DNA from: Halobellus rufus
GTDB taxonomy: Archaea > Halobacteriota > Halobacteria > Halobacteriales > Haloferacaceae
DNA length: 64,000 bases
NCBI RefSeq assembly: GCF_000739575.1
Contig: NZ_BBJO01000030.1
Coordinates: forward strand, 62,001-126,000
Direction: 5' to 3'
The notes under the pieces were generated by a model, which worked only from the letters and a program-made list of their open reading frames with translations, was not told where the DNA came from and made no database searches. Below, one piece after another: positions 53,624 to 62,787 of this stretch. The stretch's first letter is position 1. Each line of letters begins with the position of its first letter. Both the position numbers and the translations under genes were made by a program.

Positions 53624-54910
53624 ATGGTCTCGCCCACGATCACCCTCGCGTTCGCGCTCTGCGGCGTGGCGTTAGGCACGCTGACCGGGCTGCTTCCGGG
53701 GCTGCACGTCAACAGCGTCGCGTTCCTCCTCGTCGGGATCGCGCCGGGCATCGACGGCCCCCCGACGGCGGTCGGCGCGGCGATCCTCGCGGCGGGCGTC
53801 GTTCACACCTTTCTCTCGATCGTGCCGGGGCTCGTCCTCGGCGTGCCCGACGCGGCGACCGCCCCCGGGGCGCTGCCCGGGCACCGACTCGTCCTCGCCG
53901 GCTGCGGACGTGAGGCGATCCGGCTGTCGGCGGTCGGCAGCGGCATCGCCCTCGTCGGTGCCGTCGCGGTCGCGCTGCCGCTCTCGCACGCCGTCGCCGC
54001 CGGGCGAGCGTGGCTGCTCGCCGCGCTCCCCGTTCTCCTCGCGGTCGTGGCGGGGTTGCTGGTCCTCGCCGAACCGACACGCCGAGCGCGACTCGGCGGC
54101 CTGCTCTGTCTCGTCGTGGCGACGGGCCTCGGGTTTCTGAGGCTCGATCTCCCGGCGACCGGCGTGTTGACGCCGGACGGCGCGGCCTCGATGCTCGCGC
54201 CGATCTTCGGCGGGCTGTTCGGCGCGCCGATCCTGGTCGACGCGGTCGACGCCGACGGTGCCGTCCCGCCGCAGGAGGGGACGACGCTGGGGCTCTCGGT
54301 CACCGAGACGGTTCGGGCGGCGCTCTCGGGAGTCGGGGGCGGCGCGCTCGTCGGCTACCTGCCGGGCGTCTCCGCGGGCGTCGCCGCGGTGTTGGCGCTC
54401 GGCGGCGCGGGCGGCAGCGGCCCCGCGGGGCGCGGATCGGACCGCGCCTACGTCGTCGCGACCAGCGGGGCCGACACGGCGACGGCGGTGTTCGCGGTCG
54501 CCTCGCTCGCGGTGCTCGGCGCGCCCCGAAGCGGAGTCACCGTCGCGCTGGAGTCGCTCGCGGGCGCGGGTTCCTCGTCGGCGACAGGCGCGAGCGCGGC
54601 GGCGGGAGCGACGGCTCCGATGCCGCTCGCGGAGATGCTGCTCGTGGTCGTCCTCGCGGCGGGGCTGGGGATCGCCGTCCTGCTGATAGTCGGCGAGCGG
54701 TACCTCCTCGTCGTCCGTCGACTGCCGCGACGCCCGCTCGTCCTCGGCGTGTTGGGGCTCCTGTTCGCGCTCGCAGTGGGCTTCGCGGGGCCGCTCGGCG
54801 GCGCGGTCTTCTGTCTCGCCGCGGTCGTCGGCTTAATGCCGCCGCGCGTCGGCGCGCGACGCGTCCACCTGATGGGCGTGCTCTTCGGGCCGATCGCGCT
54901 GGGGTGGTGA
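53624..54910 (+). CDS. TctA-family (DUF112-like) permease
   Basis: 428 residues, about 10-11 membrane helices in a duplicated arrangement (GVALGTLTGLLPGLHVNS near the start and VGGGALVGYLPGVSAGVAA near residue 240 are the paired GxLPG signatures). This is the large subunit family of tripartite tricarboxylate transporters. No TctB or TctC partner is next to it, so it may work alone or with a distant partner. It follows the rpl12 operon after 181 bases, in which nothing was recognised. Confidence 0.8.
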   Translation: MVSPTITLAFALCGVALGTLTGLLPGLHVNSVAFLLVGIAPGIDGPPTAVGAAILAAGVVHTFLSIVPGLVLGVPDAATAPGALPGHRLVLAGCGREAIRLSAVGSGIALVGAVAVALPLSHAVAAGRAWLLAALPVLLAVVAGLLVLAEPTRRARLGGLLCLVVATGLGFLRLDLPATGVLTPDGAASMLAPIFGGLFGAPILVDAVDADGAVPPQEGTTLGLSVTETVRAALSGVGGGALVGYLPGVSAGVAAVLALGGAGGSGPAGRGSDRAYVVATSGADTATAVFAVASLAVLGAPRSGVTVALESLAGAGSSSATGASAAAGATAPMPLAEMLLVVVLAAGLGIAVLLIVGERYLLVVRRLPRRPLVLGVLGLLFALAVGFAGPLGGAVFCLAAVVGLMPPRVGARRVHLMGVLFGPIALGW

Positions 54911-54945
54911 GCGGACGGCTCCCGGACCGGATGACCGGGAAAGAC

Positions 54946-54961
54946 AACCGTTAAAAGTCGC
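54946..54961 (+). promoter_or_regulatory. Promoter of zinc finger/aEF1B operon
   Basis: AACCGTTAAAAGTCGC, exactly as at 50321-50336, ending 18 bases before ATG 54980. Confidence 0.7.
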
Positions 54962-54979
54962 GCCCGGGTGGTGTAGAGT

Positions 54980-55159
54980 ATGAGCCAGTCCGAACAGCGA
55001 CACGCCCGACAGTGCGTGTCCTGTGGCATCAACATCTCCGGCATGAGCGCGGCGACGTTCAACTGTCCGGACTGTGGCCACGAGATCTCGCGGTGTGCGA
55101 AGTGCCGAAAGCAGAGCAACCTCTATGAGTGCCCCGACTGCGGGTTCATGGGACCCTGA
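54980..55159 (+). CDS. HVO_2753-type small zinc finger protein
   Basis: 59 residues, which is the length of the haloarchaeal HVO_2753 family protein. It carries four CxxC-like knuckles: CVSCG, CPDCG, CAKCR and CPDCG, enough for two zinc sites. The protein family is small, soluble and often near aEF1B. It begins 18 bases after the shared promoter and ends three bases before the aEF1B ATG, so the two form an operon. A role in translation or ribosome-associated function is inference from context only. Confidence 0.88.
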   Translation: MSQSEQRHARQCVSCGINISGMSAATFNCPDCGHEISRCAKCRKQSNLYECPDCGFMGP

Positions 55160-55162
55160 ACG

Positions 55163-55429
55163 ATGGGAAAAGTAGCAGCCAAGATCAAGGTGATGCCGAA
55201 CAGCCCCGAAATCGACCTTGACGACCTCCAAGAGCGGCTCGAACAGTCGCTGCCCGAGGGCGCGAAGATCAACGGCTTCGAGCGCGACGACGTCGCGTTC
55301 GGACTGGTCGCGCTGCTTCCGACTGTGATCGTCCCCGACGACGCGGGCGGCACGGAAGCGGTCGAAGAGGCGTTCAGCGGCGTCGACGGCGTCGAGAGCG
55401 TCTCCGTCGAGAACGTCGGTCGCATCTGA
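55163..55429 (+). CDS. Elongation factor 1-beta (aEF1B)
   Basis: 88 residues: [88 protein letters not shown] fits the guanine nucleotide exchange factor of archaeal EF-1A. It starts three bases after the zinc finger gene and shares its promoter. Confidence 0.94.
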   Translation: MGKVAAKIKVMPNSPEIDLDDLQERLEQSLPEGAKINGFERDDVAFGLVALLPTVIVPDDAGGTEAVEEAFSGVDGVESVSVENVGRI

Positions 55430-55600
55430 GCGGCGCGCCGGCGCGAGCGACCGCAGCGTCGTCTCAATCATCCTTCTCCGCTCGACGCAGCCACCGAGCC
55501 CGCGGCTTCTGCAACTCCTAGAGGTGATTCCCCTGCTGGGGATCAGAAACCGAGTTCGTCGGCGGCGCGCGCCGCCACCGATTCGTCACACGAGCCGTGT

Positions 55601-55861
55601 TCAGGCCCCGCGGCGGAGGAAGAGCAGACCGACGAGCGGAGAGAGAATGAACCCGACCCCGAGAGCGAAGATCAGCGGGAGACCGCCCGCATCGACCGAC
55701 GCGGCCGCCGCGACGCCGACGACCGCGCCGAGGAGGATACTCACGGAGACGCCGAGTCCGAACTGTTCGAGCCGAGAGCTGGAGTCGTGATCGACCGAGG
55801 CGCCGTCCTCGCCCGTAGATCGTTCCGGAAGCTCTCCGCCGCTTGCGTGTTCCAGTGCCAT
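55601..55861 (-). CDS. Small membrane protein, unknown
   Basis: 86 residues. A polar acidic N-terminus ([26 protein letters not shown]) precedes two hydrophobic helices (about 30-53 and 58-82: [44 protein letters not shown]). Function not recognised. Confidence 0.6.
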   Translation of the reverse strand: MALEHASGGELPERSTGEDGASVDHDSSSRLEQFGLGVSVSILLGAVVGVAAAASVDAGGLPLIFALGVGFILSPLVGLLFLRRGA

Positions 55862-56039
55862 AATCGTGAGTACGATACCCTATGGTTTAGATTTTGCCGA
55901 GACGGGGCGAGATTCCCGGGCGGTGCCTGCGGGTTCGTCGCACGATAGTCGCGCTGTGCGAGCCCGCGACCGCCGGCGTCGCTCGTCGGACGGGAACGTG
56001 CGTTTTATAACCGCGTCGGAAGTACTGCCTCCAACGACT

Positions 56040-56330
56040 ATGCCGAGTTCCAACGGTCCACTTCACGGTACGCGAGGAAAGCTCTCGAACAACCCCCGCG
56101 AGCGAGGAACGTCCCCGCCGCAGCGAGCGATCCAGGAGTTCGACGAGGGCCAGAAGGTCCACCTGAAGATCGACCCGAGCGTCCGAGAGGGTCGCTTCCA
56201 CCCGCGCTTCAACGGTCACACGGGCGAAGTCGTCGGCAAACAGGGCCGCGCGTTCAAGGTCCAGATCGTCGACGGCGGCAAAGAGAAGACGCTCATCGCC
56301 CGCCCCGCTCACCTGCGCGCCCAGGAGTAA
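56040..56330 (+). CDS. rpl21e: 50S ribosomal protein L21e
   Basis: 96 residues from ATG 56040 ([76 protein letters not shown]). All core eL21 features are present. A TATA-like TTTATAA at about 56003 precedes it. It starts the L21e-Rpb4-DUF655-RsmA run. Confidence 0.97.
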   Translation: MPSSNGPLHGTRGKLSNNPRERGTSPPQRAIQEFDEGQKVHLKIDPSVREGRFHPRFNGHTGEVVGKQGRAFKVQIVDGGKEKTLIARPAHLRAQE

Positions 56331-56342
56331 TCTCCGACGCCG

Positions 56343-56699
56343 ATGACCATCTTCAAAGAGAAAGTTAGCGAGGAGTACATGACCGTCTCGGAGGTCAAAC
56401 GGCTCCTCGAGGACGTCGAGGCCGAACGCGCAGCCGACGAGGAGCGAGAGCTGCGATACGAACTCGCCCGCGCCATCGAGCACGTGAATCGGTTCGCCCA
56501 CCTCGATCCCGAGGAGTCCCGCGACCTCGTCGAGGAGCTCCTCGAACTGGAGAAGGTCGACATCGAGACGGCGATCAAGATCGCGGATCTCCTCCCGCAG
56601 AGCAGAGACGAACTCCGCGCGGTCTACGCGCAGGAGCGCTACGCGCTCGACGGCGACGAACTCGACGACGTGCTGAACGTCGTCGCGAAGTACGTCTGA
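56343..56699 (+). CDS. rpoF: RNA polymerase subunit F (Rpo4/Rpb4-like)
   Basis: 118 residues of the archaeal Rpb4 family: MTVSEVKRLLEDVEAERAADEERELRYELARAIEHVNRFAHLDPEESRDLVEELLELEKVDIETAIKIADLLPQSRDELRAVYAQERYAL. It pairs with Rpb7-like subunit E. It lies 12 bases after rpl21e. Confidence 0.93.
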   Translation: MTIFKEKVSEEYMTVSEVKRLLEDVEAERAADEERELRYELARAIEHVNRFAHLDPEESRDLVEELLELEKVDIETAIKIADLLPQSRDELRAVYAQERYALDGDELDDVLNVVAKYV

Positions 56700-56771
56700 C
56701 GCTGCGAGAGGCCGGTGCGGTTCCGGTCGCGCAGCCCACTATTTAAATAGACCCTCACCGTACGTCAGTCT

Positions 56772-57428
56772 ATGACTACGACCGAGAGCGGAGACGCCGA
56801 CGACGCCGAGGAGTCGGCGGACGGATCCGACCGCACCCCCGAGCCGGACGGTTCGAGCGATGCCGAGGAAACGGAGGTTCGCTACGCGGTCGTCTTAGAT
56901 CACCTTCCGCACGGACGCGCGGACGACGACCGGCCCCGGCACCGGAAGTCGCCGCTGGCGTACGTGATCGGCGAGCGTGACTTCCGGCTCTTCGAGGTCA
57001 CCCTGACCGACGACGCGGACGTCTCGATCGGCGACCGCGTCGTGATCGGACCCACCGAGGCCCGCGACGTGGTCTCGGGGTTCAAGCAGGTGATGTACGA
57101 CGACCTCTCGAACACCGCTACCGCGGAACTCGAGTACGCCATCGAGGAGATCGTCGACGCGAACGAGCGCCGCTTCGTCGACTTCTACAACGACGCCCAA
57201 CCGATCACGCTGCGGCTGCACCAGCTGAATCTCCTCCCCGGCATCGGGAAGAAGCTCCGGAACAACGTGCTCGACCAGCGCAAGCGCGGCCCCTTCGAGA
57301 GCTTCGAGGAGCTCGAAGAGCGCGTTTCGGGGCTCCACCGGCCGAAGGAGGTCCTCGTCGAGCGGATCATCGAGGAACTCCGCGACGACGACCTGAAGTA
57401 CAAGGCGTTCGTCGGCCGCGACTCGTGA
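56772..57428 (+). CDS. DUF655 family protein
   Basis: 218 residues. The N-terminus is acidic and disordered (about 1-45); then an OB-like domain (YAVVLDHLPHGRADDDRPRHRKSPLAYVIGERDFRLFEVTL) and a helix-hairpin-helix region (QLNLLPGIGKKLRNNVLDQRKRGPFESFEELEERVSGLHRP). The HhH suggests nucleic acid binding; it is the DUF655 family, commonly near rpoF and ksgA in archaea. A TATA-like TATTTAAATAG lies at about 56740. Confidence 0.9.
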   Translation: MTTTESGDADDAEESADGSDRTPEPDGSSDAEETEVRYAVVLDHLPHGRADDDRPRHRKSPLAYVIGERDFRLFEVTLTDDADVSIGDRVVIGPTEARDVVSGFKQVMYDDLSNTATAELEYAIEEIVDANERRFVDFYNDAQPITLRLHQLNLLPGIGKKLRNNVLDQRKRGPFESFEELEERVSGLHRPKEVLVERIIEELRDDDLKYKAFVGRDS

Positions 57429-57506
57429 CGACGGTCCGTATCCCGCAGCCGGCCCCCGCGTGACCGACCCGAGACGTTTACACTCTCCCGGGCGCAACGG
57501 GGGGCA

Positions 57507-58373
57507 ATGACTGATTCGACGGCCGACGCCGCGGCGGACCTCCGAGACCCCGACGACCTGCGACGTCGGGCCGGACTCCGTGGCGACCCCGACCGCGATC
57601 AACACTTTCTGGTCGACGACCGGGTGCTCGATCGGATCCCGGGCTACCTGCCCGCCGACGCCGACGCGACGCACCTCCTCGAGATCGGCGGCGGCACGGG
57701 CGCGCTCACCGACCGACTGCTCCGGATCGCCGAGACCGTGACAGTCGTCGAGCGCGACCCGTCGCTCGCGGCGTTCCTCCGCGAGGAGTTCCGCGAGGAC
57801 GTCGAGGCGGGGCGGCTGGAGGTCGTCGAGGGCGACGCGCTCGACGTCGACCTGCCCGACTTCTCGGCGTCGGTCTCGAACCTCCCGTACGGAATCTCCT
57901 CGGAGATCACGTTCAGGCTGCTCCCCGCCGAGCGACCGCTCGTGTTGATGTTCCAGCGGGAGTTCGGCGAGCGGATGGCGGCCGAGCCCGGGACCGACGC
58001 CTACGGGCGGCTCTCCGTGAGCGCACAGCACTACGCGGACGTCGAGGTCGTCGAGATCGTCCCCCCGACGGCGTTCGACCCCGCGCCGGCCGTCGAGAGC
58101 GCAGTCGTTCGACTGCGACCGCGGGAGCCGGAGTACGTCGTCGACGACGAGGCGTTCTTCTTCGACTTCGTGAAGGCGCTCTTCACCCAGCGGCGCAAGA
58201 CGATCAGAAACGGGATCCGCAACACCGCCCACATCTCGGGGCTCGACGACCCGGAGGCGGTCGTCGAGGCGGTCGAGGCCGTCGACGAGGATCTGCTCCG
58301 CGCGCGGGCGGGATCGCTCACGCCCGCGGAGTTCGCCGAACTGACCGCGATCGCGGACGAACACGGCCGGTGA
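57507..58373 (+). CDS. rsmA: 16S rRNA dimethyladenosine transferase RsmA/KsgA
   Basis: 288 residues. The SAM-binding LEIGGGTGALTDRLLR and the catalytic NLPYGISSEITFRLL (NxPY) identify it. The N-terminal FLVDDRVLDRI and the C-terminal helical domain (FFDFVKALFTQRRKTIRNGIRNTAH) are typical. It dimethylates two adjacent adenosines of helix 45 of 16S rRNA. TATA-like CGTTTACAC lies at about 57475. Confidence 0.95.
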   Translation: MTDSTADAAADLRDPDDLRRRAGLRGDPDRDQHFLVDDRVLDRIPGYLPADADATHLLEIGGGTGALTDRLLRIAETVTVVERDPSLAAFLREEFREDVEAGRLEVVEGDALDVDLPDFSASVSNLPYGISSEITFRLLPAERPLVLMFQREFGERMAAEPGTDAYGRLSVSAQHYADVEVVEIVPPTAFDPAPAVESAVVRLRPREPEYVVDDEAFFFDFVKALFTQRRKTIRNGIRNTAHISGLDDPEAVVEAVEAVDEDLLRARAGSLTPAEFAELTAIADEHGR

Positions 58374-58384
58374 GAGGACCGACG

Positions 58385-59827
58385 ATGGCCGCAACACTTC
58401 AGACGGGAAGTGGGAGATTCGGAGAACTCGCAGCCGCGCTTTCGAGCCTCTCGGAGCTGGTTCCGTCGTTCACCGGCCGCATCGCGGTCACGTTCGCGAT
58501 CGGCGTCGCCGTGATGGCGTTTCTGGCACGCACGGACCGGATCCACGAGGCGGCTCCCGATCGGTTGGAATCGACCGCCTGGCACGTGATCGTCACGGTC
58601 GGGACGATGGTCGTCGCCGCCGGGGCGGGGGTGGCGATCGTCGGGCTGTGGGGCCTCTCCGACGAGCTTCTCGCGGTGTTCGGGACCAGTTACGGCCCGG
58701 AGACGATCGTCAAAGCCGGCATCTCCGCGCTCTTTCTGATCGGCGCGTACACGATGACCGGCCTGGTCAAACAGCTCGTCGACCAGCTCGCGGAGACGCG
58801 GTCGTCAGTCGGCGAACACGAGCGCGAGATCGCCTACAGGCTCGGACAGGTCGCGCTGTACCTCCTCGCGTTCACCATCGTCCTCTCGCTGTGGAACGTG
58901 AACGTCGGCGGGATCCTCGTCGGCGCGGGGTTCCTCGGCATCGTCGTCGGTATGGCGGCCAGACAGACTCTCGGCGCGATGCTCGCGGGGTTCGTGCTGA
59001 TGTTCTCCCGGCCGTTCGAGATCGGCGACTGGATTCAGGTCGGCGAGTACGAGGGCATCGTCACCGACATCACCATCGTCAACACCCGGATGCAGACGTT
59101 CGACGGGGAGTACGTGATGATCCCCAACGACGTGGTCTCCTCCGAGAGCCTCGTCAACCGCAGCCGGAAGGGGCGGCTCCGCATCGAGGTGGAAGTCGGA
59201 ATCGACTACGACGCCGACCCCGAACGCGCCGCAGACATCGCGAGGAAGGCGGTCACGAATCTCGACGACCCGATGAGCGTGCCGACGCCGCAGGTGGTCT
59301 TCAAGCGGCTGGGCGATTCCGCTGTCGTGCTCGGCGTCCGCTACTGGATCGACAACCCGAGCGCGCGCCGGAAGTGGCGCTCGCAGACGGCCGTCATCGG
59401 AGCCGTCAAGGAGGCGCTGGAGGCGGAGGGGATCAAGATCCCGTTCCCGCAGCGGGAGCTGATGGGCCGACAGGAGTCCGGCGGGTTCGTCCTCGCTGGC
59501 GATTCGCGGCCGCCGGAGGAGCAACTGGACAGCGCTTCGGAAGCGCTGTCTGACGGGGCCGCGAGCGACGACAGTGGGGACGAATCGGACCGTGACGCTG
59601 ACAGGGAGCCGTCAGACGCCGAGGCGGACGCGGAGGTCCCCGAAGCCGACCGGGAGGCGGCGGATCCGGACGGGAACGGCCCGGACGAGGACGACACTGA
59701 TGACGGCGATCGAGAGCGCTCGACGGCCGCCGACCGCGGGACCGACGAGTCGGAGCTGAAAACCGACGGCGTTCCGGGCGGGCCGCGGAGCGACGGGTCG
59801 GGCGAGTCGGGTGGGAGCGGCTCGTGA
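58385..59827 (+). CDS. MscS-family mechanosensitive channel
   Basis: 480 residues. Membrane helices in the first ~190 residues are followed by the pore-lining helix GGILVGAGFLGIVVGMAARQTLGAMLAGFVLMFSRPFEIGDWIQV and the beta domain (GIVTDITIVNTRMQTFDGEYVMIPNDVVSSESLVN). The C-terminal ~100 residues are disordered, acidic and Ser/Asp-rich, absent from typical MscS. ATG 58385 is preferred to GTG 58370. It overlaps hemK2. Confidence 0.92.
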   Translation: MAATLQTGSGRFGELAAALSSLSELVPSFTGRIAVTFAIGVAVMAFLARTDRIHEAAPDRLESTAWHVIVTVGTMVVAAGAGVAIVGLWGLSDELLAVFGTSYGPETIVKAGISALFLIGAYTMTGLVKQLVDQLAETRSSVGEHEREIAYRLGQVALYLLAFTIVLSLWNVNVGGILVGAGFLGIVVGMAARQTLGAMLAGFVLMFSRPFEIGDWIQVGEYEGIVTDITIVNTRMQTFDGEYVMIPNDVVSSESLVNRSRKGRLRIEVEVGIDYDADPERAADIARKAVTNLDDPMSVPTPQVVFKRLGDSAVVLGVRYWIDNPSARRKWRSQTAVIGAVKEALEAEGIKIPFPQRELMGRQESGGFVLAGDSRPPEEQLDSASEALSDGAASDDSGDESDRDADREPSDAEADAEVPEADREAADPDGNGPDEDDTDDGDRERSTAADRGTDESELKTDGVPGGPRSDGSGESGGSGS

Positions 59828-60462
59828 CCGAGGAGACCAAGCGCGACTTGGCCTCGCGTCGAGGCGTCGAGACGAGCGTGTATCAGCCCGCCGAGGACTC
59901 GCAGCTCCTCGCGACCGCAGTGGAACGGGCGGGTCGGGGGCGGTTCCTCGAAGTTGGCACCGGCTCCGGTTGGGTCGCCGCGCAGGCGACGGACGTCGAC
60001 GCCGTCACCTCGGTCGTCGCGACCGACGTGAACCCGCACGCCTGCCGGACGGCGCGCGAACGCGCGCTGAGCGGCGGTGGCCCGGGCGAGGCTTCCGGTC
60101 CGGCCTTCGATGTCGTCCGAGCGGACCTCCTCTCGCCGTTCGTCGACGGCGCGTTCGACACCGTCGCGTTCAACCCCCCGTATCTCCCGACCGACCCCGA
60201 CAACGAGTGGGACGACTGGATGGAGCGCGCGCTGTCGGGCGGCGAGTCGGGCCGCGAACTGATCGAGCCGTTCCTCGACACCGTCGGTCGCGCGCTCGCG
60301 GACGACGGCGTCGCGTTGTTGCTGGTGAGTTCGCTGACGGGGTACGACGAAGTGCTCGACTACGCGGCGTCGTGCGGCTTCGACCACGACGTCGTCGTCG
60401 AGGAGTCTTACCCCTTCGAGACGCTGTCGGTGCTGGCGTTGACCGACGCCGCGGACGGCTGA
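59824..60462 (+). CDS. HemK2/Mtq2-type methyltransferase
   Basis: 212 residues from GTG 59824, overlapping the mscS stop (GTGA). SAM-binding motif LEVGTGSGWVAAQA and the substrate-binding NPPY (FNPPYLPT) are those of HemK-family methyltransferases, which methylate the glutamine of release factor GGQ motifs. In archaea this would target aRF1. Mtq2-like proteins of this length usually need the Trm112 partner, not seen here. Confidence 0.88.
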   Translation: MTEETKRDLASRRGVETSVYQPAEDSQLLATAVERAGRGRFLEVGTGSGWVAAQATDVDAVTSVVATDVNPHACRTARERALSGGGPGEASGPAFDVVRADLLSPFVDGAFDTVAFNPPYLPTDPDNEWDDWMERALSGGESGRELIEPFLDTVGRALADDGVALLLVSSLTGYDEVLDYAASCGFDHDVVVEESYPFETLSVLALTDAADG

Positions 60463-60496
60463 AGTGGCTTCGGTCCCCTCCGAGGCGAATTACTAT

Positions 60497-60523
60497 AGCG
60501 AATATTTCGCTTTAGCAAATATT
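60497..60523 (+). promoter_or_regulatory. Direct repeat AGCRAATATT before met genes (putative)
   Basis: AGCGAATATT at 60497-60506 and AGCAAATATT at 60514-60523, 17 bases apart, in an AT-rich patch just before the metE pair. The first copy is part of an inverted repeat GCGAA-TAT-TTCGC (60498-60510). It may hold the promoter and a regulatory site. Confidence 0.5.
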
Positions 60524-60551
60524 AAGCAGCGGCATTTCGTAGCGAGTGTCG

Positions 60552-61562
60552 ATGACTGAACTCGTCGCGACGACGCCGGGGCTGTTTCCGCTTCCGGACT
60601 GGGCGAAATCGGACCTCGCGGATCTGAAGGGCCGCCAGAAGGCGGATTTGATCTCGGGTTCGGAGTCCAACGCCGTCGTCTCGACGTACGAGCGCGCCCG
60701 CGCCGAGGTCGTCGACGAGCAGGTGGACGCCGATCTCGATCGGATCGTCGAGGGCCAACTCCGGTGGGACGACATGCTCGCGCATCCGCTGACCGTTCAC
60801 GACGGCGTGGAAACCGACGGGATCGCGCGCTACTACGACAACAACAACTTCTATCGCAGTCCGCGCGTCGTGGGCGAACTGGCCCGTTCCGGGGACGTCG
60901 CGGCCGAACTGCGAGCCGCGTCGGCGGTGATCGACGACGCCGCGCCGCTGCAGGCCGTCCTCCCGGGGCCGTACTCGCTGGCGGACCTCGCGACGGACGC
61001 GCACTACGGCGACGACCGGGAGTTCCTCTCGGCGATCGCCGACTTTCTCGCGGGTGAGGTCGAGGCGTTCCCCGAGCACGAGACGCTGTTCCTCCTGGAG
61101 CCGTCGCTCGTCGAGTCGCCGCCGGACGACGACGTCGCCGACGCCGTTCCCGAGGCGATCAGCACCGTCGCCGAGGCGACCGACGCGGAGGTCGTCGTCC
61201 ACACCTACTTCGGCGCGCTCGGGGAGAAGACCCACGCGCACCTGATGGATGCCGCCGTCGACGCCCTCGGCGTGGACCTCGTGGCCGACGACCGAGAACA
61301 GACCGTCTACAACGCCGTCGAGTACGGAATCACCGACGACGTCGCACTCGGCGTCGCCGACGGGCAGAACACGCTGATCGAGTCCGCGGAGACGCTGCGC
61401 GAGCGCGTCGAGTGGTTCACGGATCAGGTTCCGATGACCGACTTCGAGACCGTCTACGTGAGCAGCAACACCGAACTGTTCTACCTCCCCGTCAATCGGT
61501 ATCGCGAGAAACTCGCCGCGCTCGCGGCGGCGGCCGATCTCGAACGGGAGGTGAGCGTCTGA
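60552..61562 (+). CDS. MetE-like protein lacking cysteines (methionine synthase partner)
   Basis: 336 residues of a MetE-type TIM barrel (RQKADLISGSESNAVVSTYERARAEVV; DGIARYYDNNNFYRSPRV; FYLPVNRYREKLAAL). There is no cysteine in the entire protein. Canonical MetE enzymes bind a catalytic zinc with two cysteines, so this subunit cannot carry that site. ATG 60552 is preferred to an in-frame GTG at 60546. Its stop overlaps the next met gene by one base, so both products are probably made together. Confidence 0.85.
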   Translation: MTELVATTPGLFPLPDWAKSDLADLKGRQKADLISGSESNAVVSTYERARAEVVDEQVDADLDRIVEGQLRWDDMLAHPLTVHDGVETDGIARYYDNNNFYRSPRVVGELARSGDVAAELRAASAVIDDAAPLQAVLPGPYSLADLATDAHYGDDREFLSAIADFLAGEVEAFPEHETLFLLEPSLVESPPDDDVADAVPEAISTVAEATDAEVVVHTYFGALGEKTHAHLMDAAVDALGVDLVADDREQTVYNAVEYGITDDVALGVADGQNTLIESAETLRERVEWFTDQVPMTDFETVYVSSNTELFYLPVNRYREKLAALAAAADLEREVSV

Positions 61563-62629
61563 TGGTCCGAAACCCCTCGAACCGCGAGCAGTTCCGCCCC
61601 GCCGACCACGACGCCGAGCACTTCCTGCTGACCACCGTCGTCGGGAGCTACCCCAAACCGACGTGGCTCACCCGGACGAAGACGCTCGCGGAGGACCCGG
61701 AGTCGAGCCTCGACGAGCGCGCCCTCGCCGAGGCCCAAGACGACGCCGCGCGCGTGATCACACACGAGCACGAGCGCGCCGGGTTGGACACCGTCGTCGA
61801 CGGCGAGATGCGCCGCGACGAGATGGTCGAACACTTCGCCCAACGGATCCGCGGCTACGAGTTCAACGGTCCGGTGAAGGTGTGGGGACACAACTACTAC
61901 GACAAGCCCTCGGTCGTTTCGGAGGTCGAGTACGACGATCCGTGGCTGCTCGAGGAGTTCGAGTTCACCGCCGGCGTCGCGAGCAGGCCGGTGAAAGTGC
62001 CGATCACCGGGCCGTACACGCTCGCGCGGTGGGCCTTCAACGAGGCCTACGACAGCGACGCCGCGCTCGCGTACGACCTCGCCGACCTGGTCAACGAGGA
62101 GGTCCACCGACTCGTCGACGCGGGCGCGCGCTACGTCCAACTCGACGAGCCCGCGCTCGCGACGACACCCGAGGAGCACGCGATCGTCGGCGAGTGCCTC
62201 GAACGCATCGTCGACGGCGTGCCCGACGAGGTCCGGATCTGTCTGCACGTCTGCTACGGCGACTACTCGAAGCTGTACCCCGCGATCAACGACTTCCCGA
62301 TCGACGAGTTCGACGTCGAACTCTGCAACGACGGCTACCAGCAGATCGACGTGTTCCGAGATCCCGAGTTCGAGCCGGACCTCGCGCTCGGCGTCGTCGA
62401 CGTCCACGACGCTGAGGTCGAGTCAGTCCCGGAGATCAAGGCGAACATCGAGGAGGGCTTGAAAGTGGTCTCCCCGGACCGCCTCAGCGTCTCGCCGGAC
62501 TGCGGCGTGAAGCTCCTCCCCCGCGAGGTCGCCTACCGAAAGCTCTCGAACATGGTGACTGCGGCCCGCGAGATAGAATCGGAACTCGACGCCGGCGAGA
62601 TCGAGACCGCCGCGCCGAACGCCGACTGA
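61562..62629 (+). CDS. Core methionine synthase (MetE family, catalytic)
   Basis: 355 residues, short relative to classical two-domain MetE (about 750). It holds the C-terminal catalytic domain features TTVVGSYPKPTW, DGEMRRDEMVEHF, the zinc-site region RICLHVCYGDYSK (His and Cys) and VSPDCGVKLLPREVA (second Cys). It should transfer a methyl group to homocysteine; the methyl donor for such short archaeal enzymes is not settled. It follows its cysteine-free paralogue with a one-base overlap. Confidence 0.92.
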   Translation: MVRNPSNREQFRPADHDAEHFLLTTVVGSYPKPTWLTRTKTLAEDPESSLDERALAEAQDDAARVITHEHERAGLDTVVDGEMRRDEMVEHFAQRIRGYEFNGPVKVWGHNYYDKPSVVSEVEYDDPWLLEEFEFTAGVASRPVKVPITGPYTLARWAFNEAYDSDAALAYDLADLVNEEVHRLVDAGARYVQLDEPALATTPEEHAIVGECLERIVDGVPDEVRICLHVCYGDYSKLYPAINDFPIDEFDVELCNDGYQQIDVFRDPEFEPDLALGVVDVHDAEVESVPEIKANIEEGLKVVSPDRLSVSPDCGVKLLPREVAYRKLSNMVTAAREIESELDAGEIETAAPNAD

Positions 62630-62787
62630 GACCGGCGGGTCCGTCCCGACCGCCGCGAGCCCCGCTCTCGGTCTCGCTTTCGACGCGTATCGATACCGAC
62701 GAGCGTGTCGCTCGCGAGGGTGAGAACGCGAGCGCGGAGAAGGAAGTCCGCGGTCACTCGCTCCGACTCGGGAACGGGCGCACCGAG

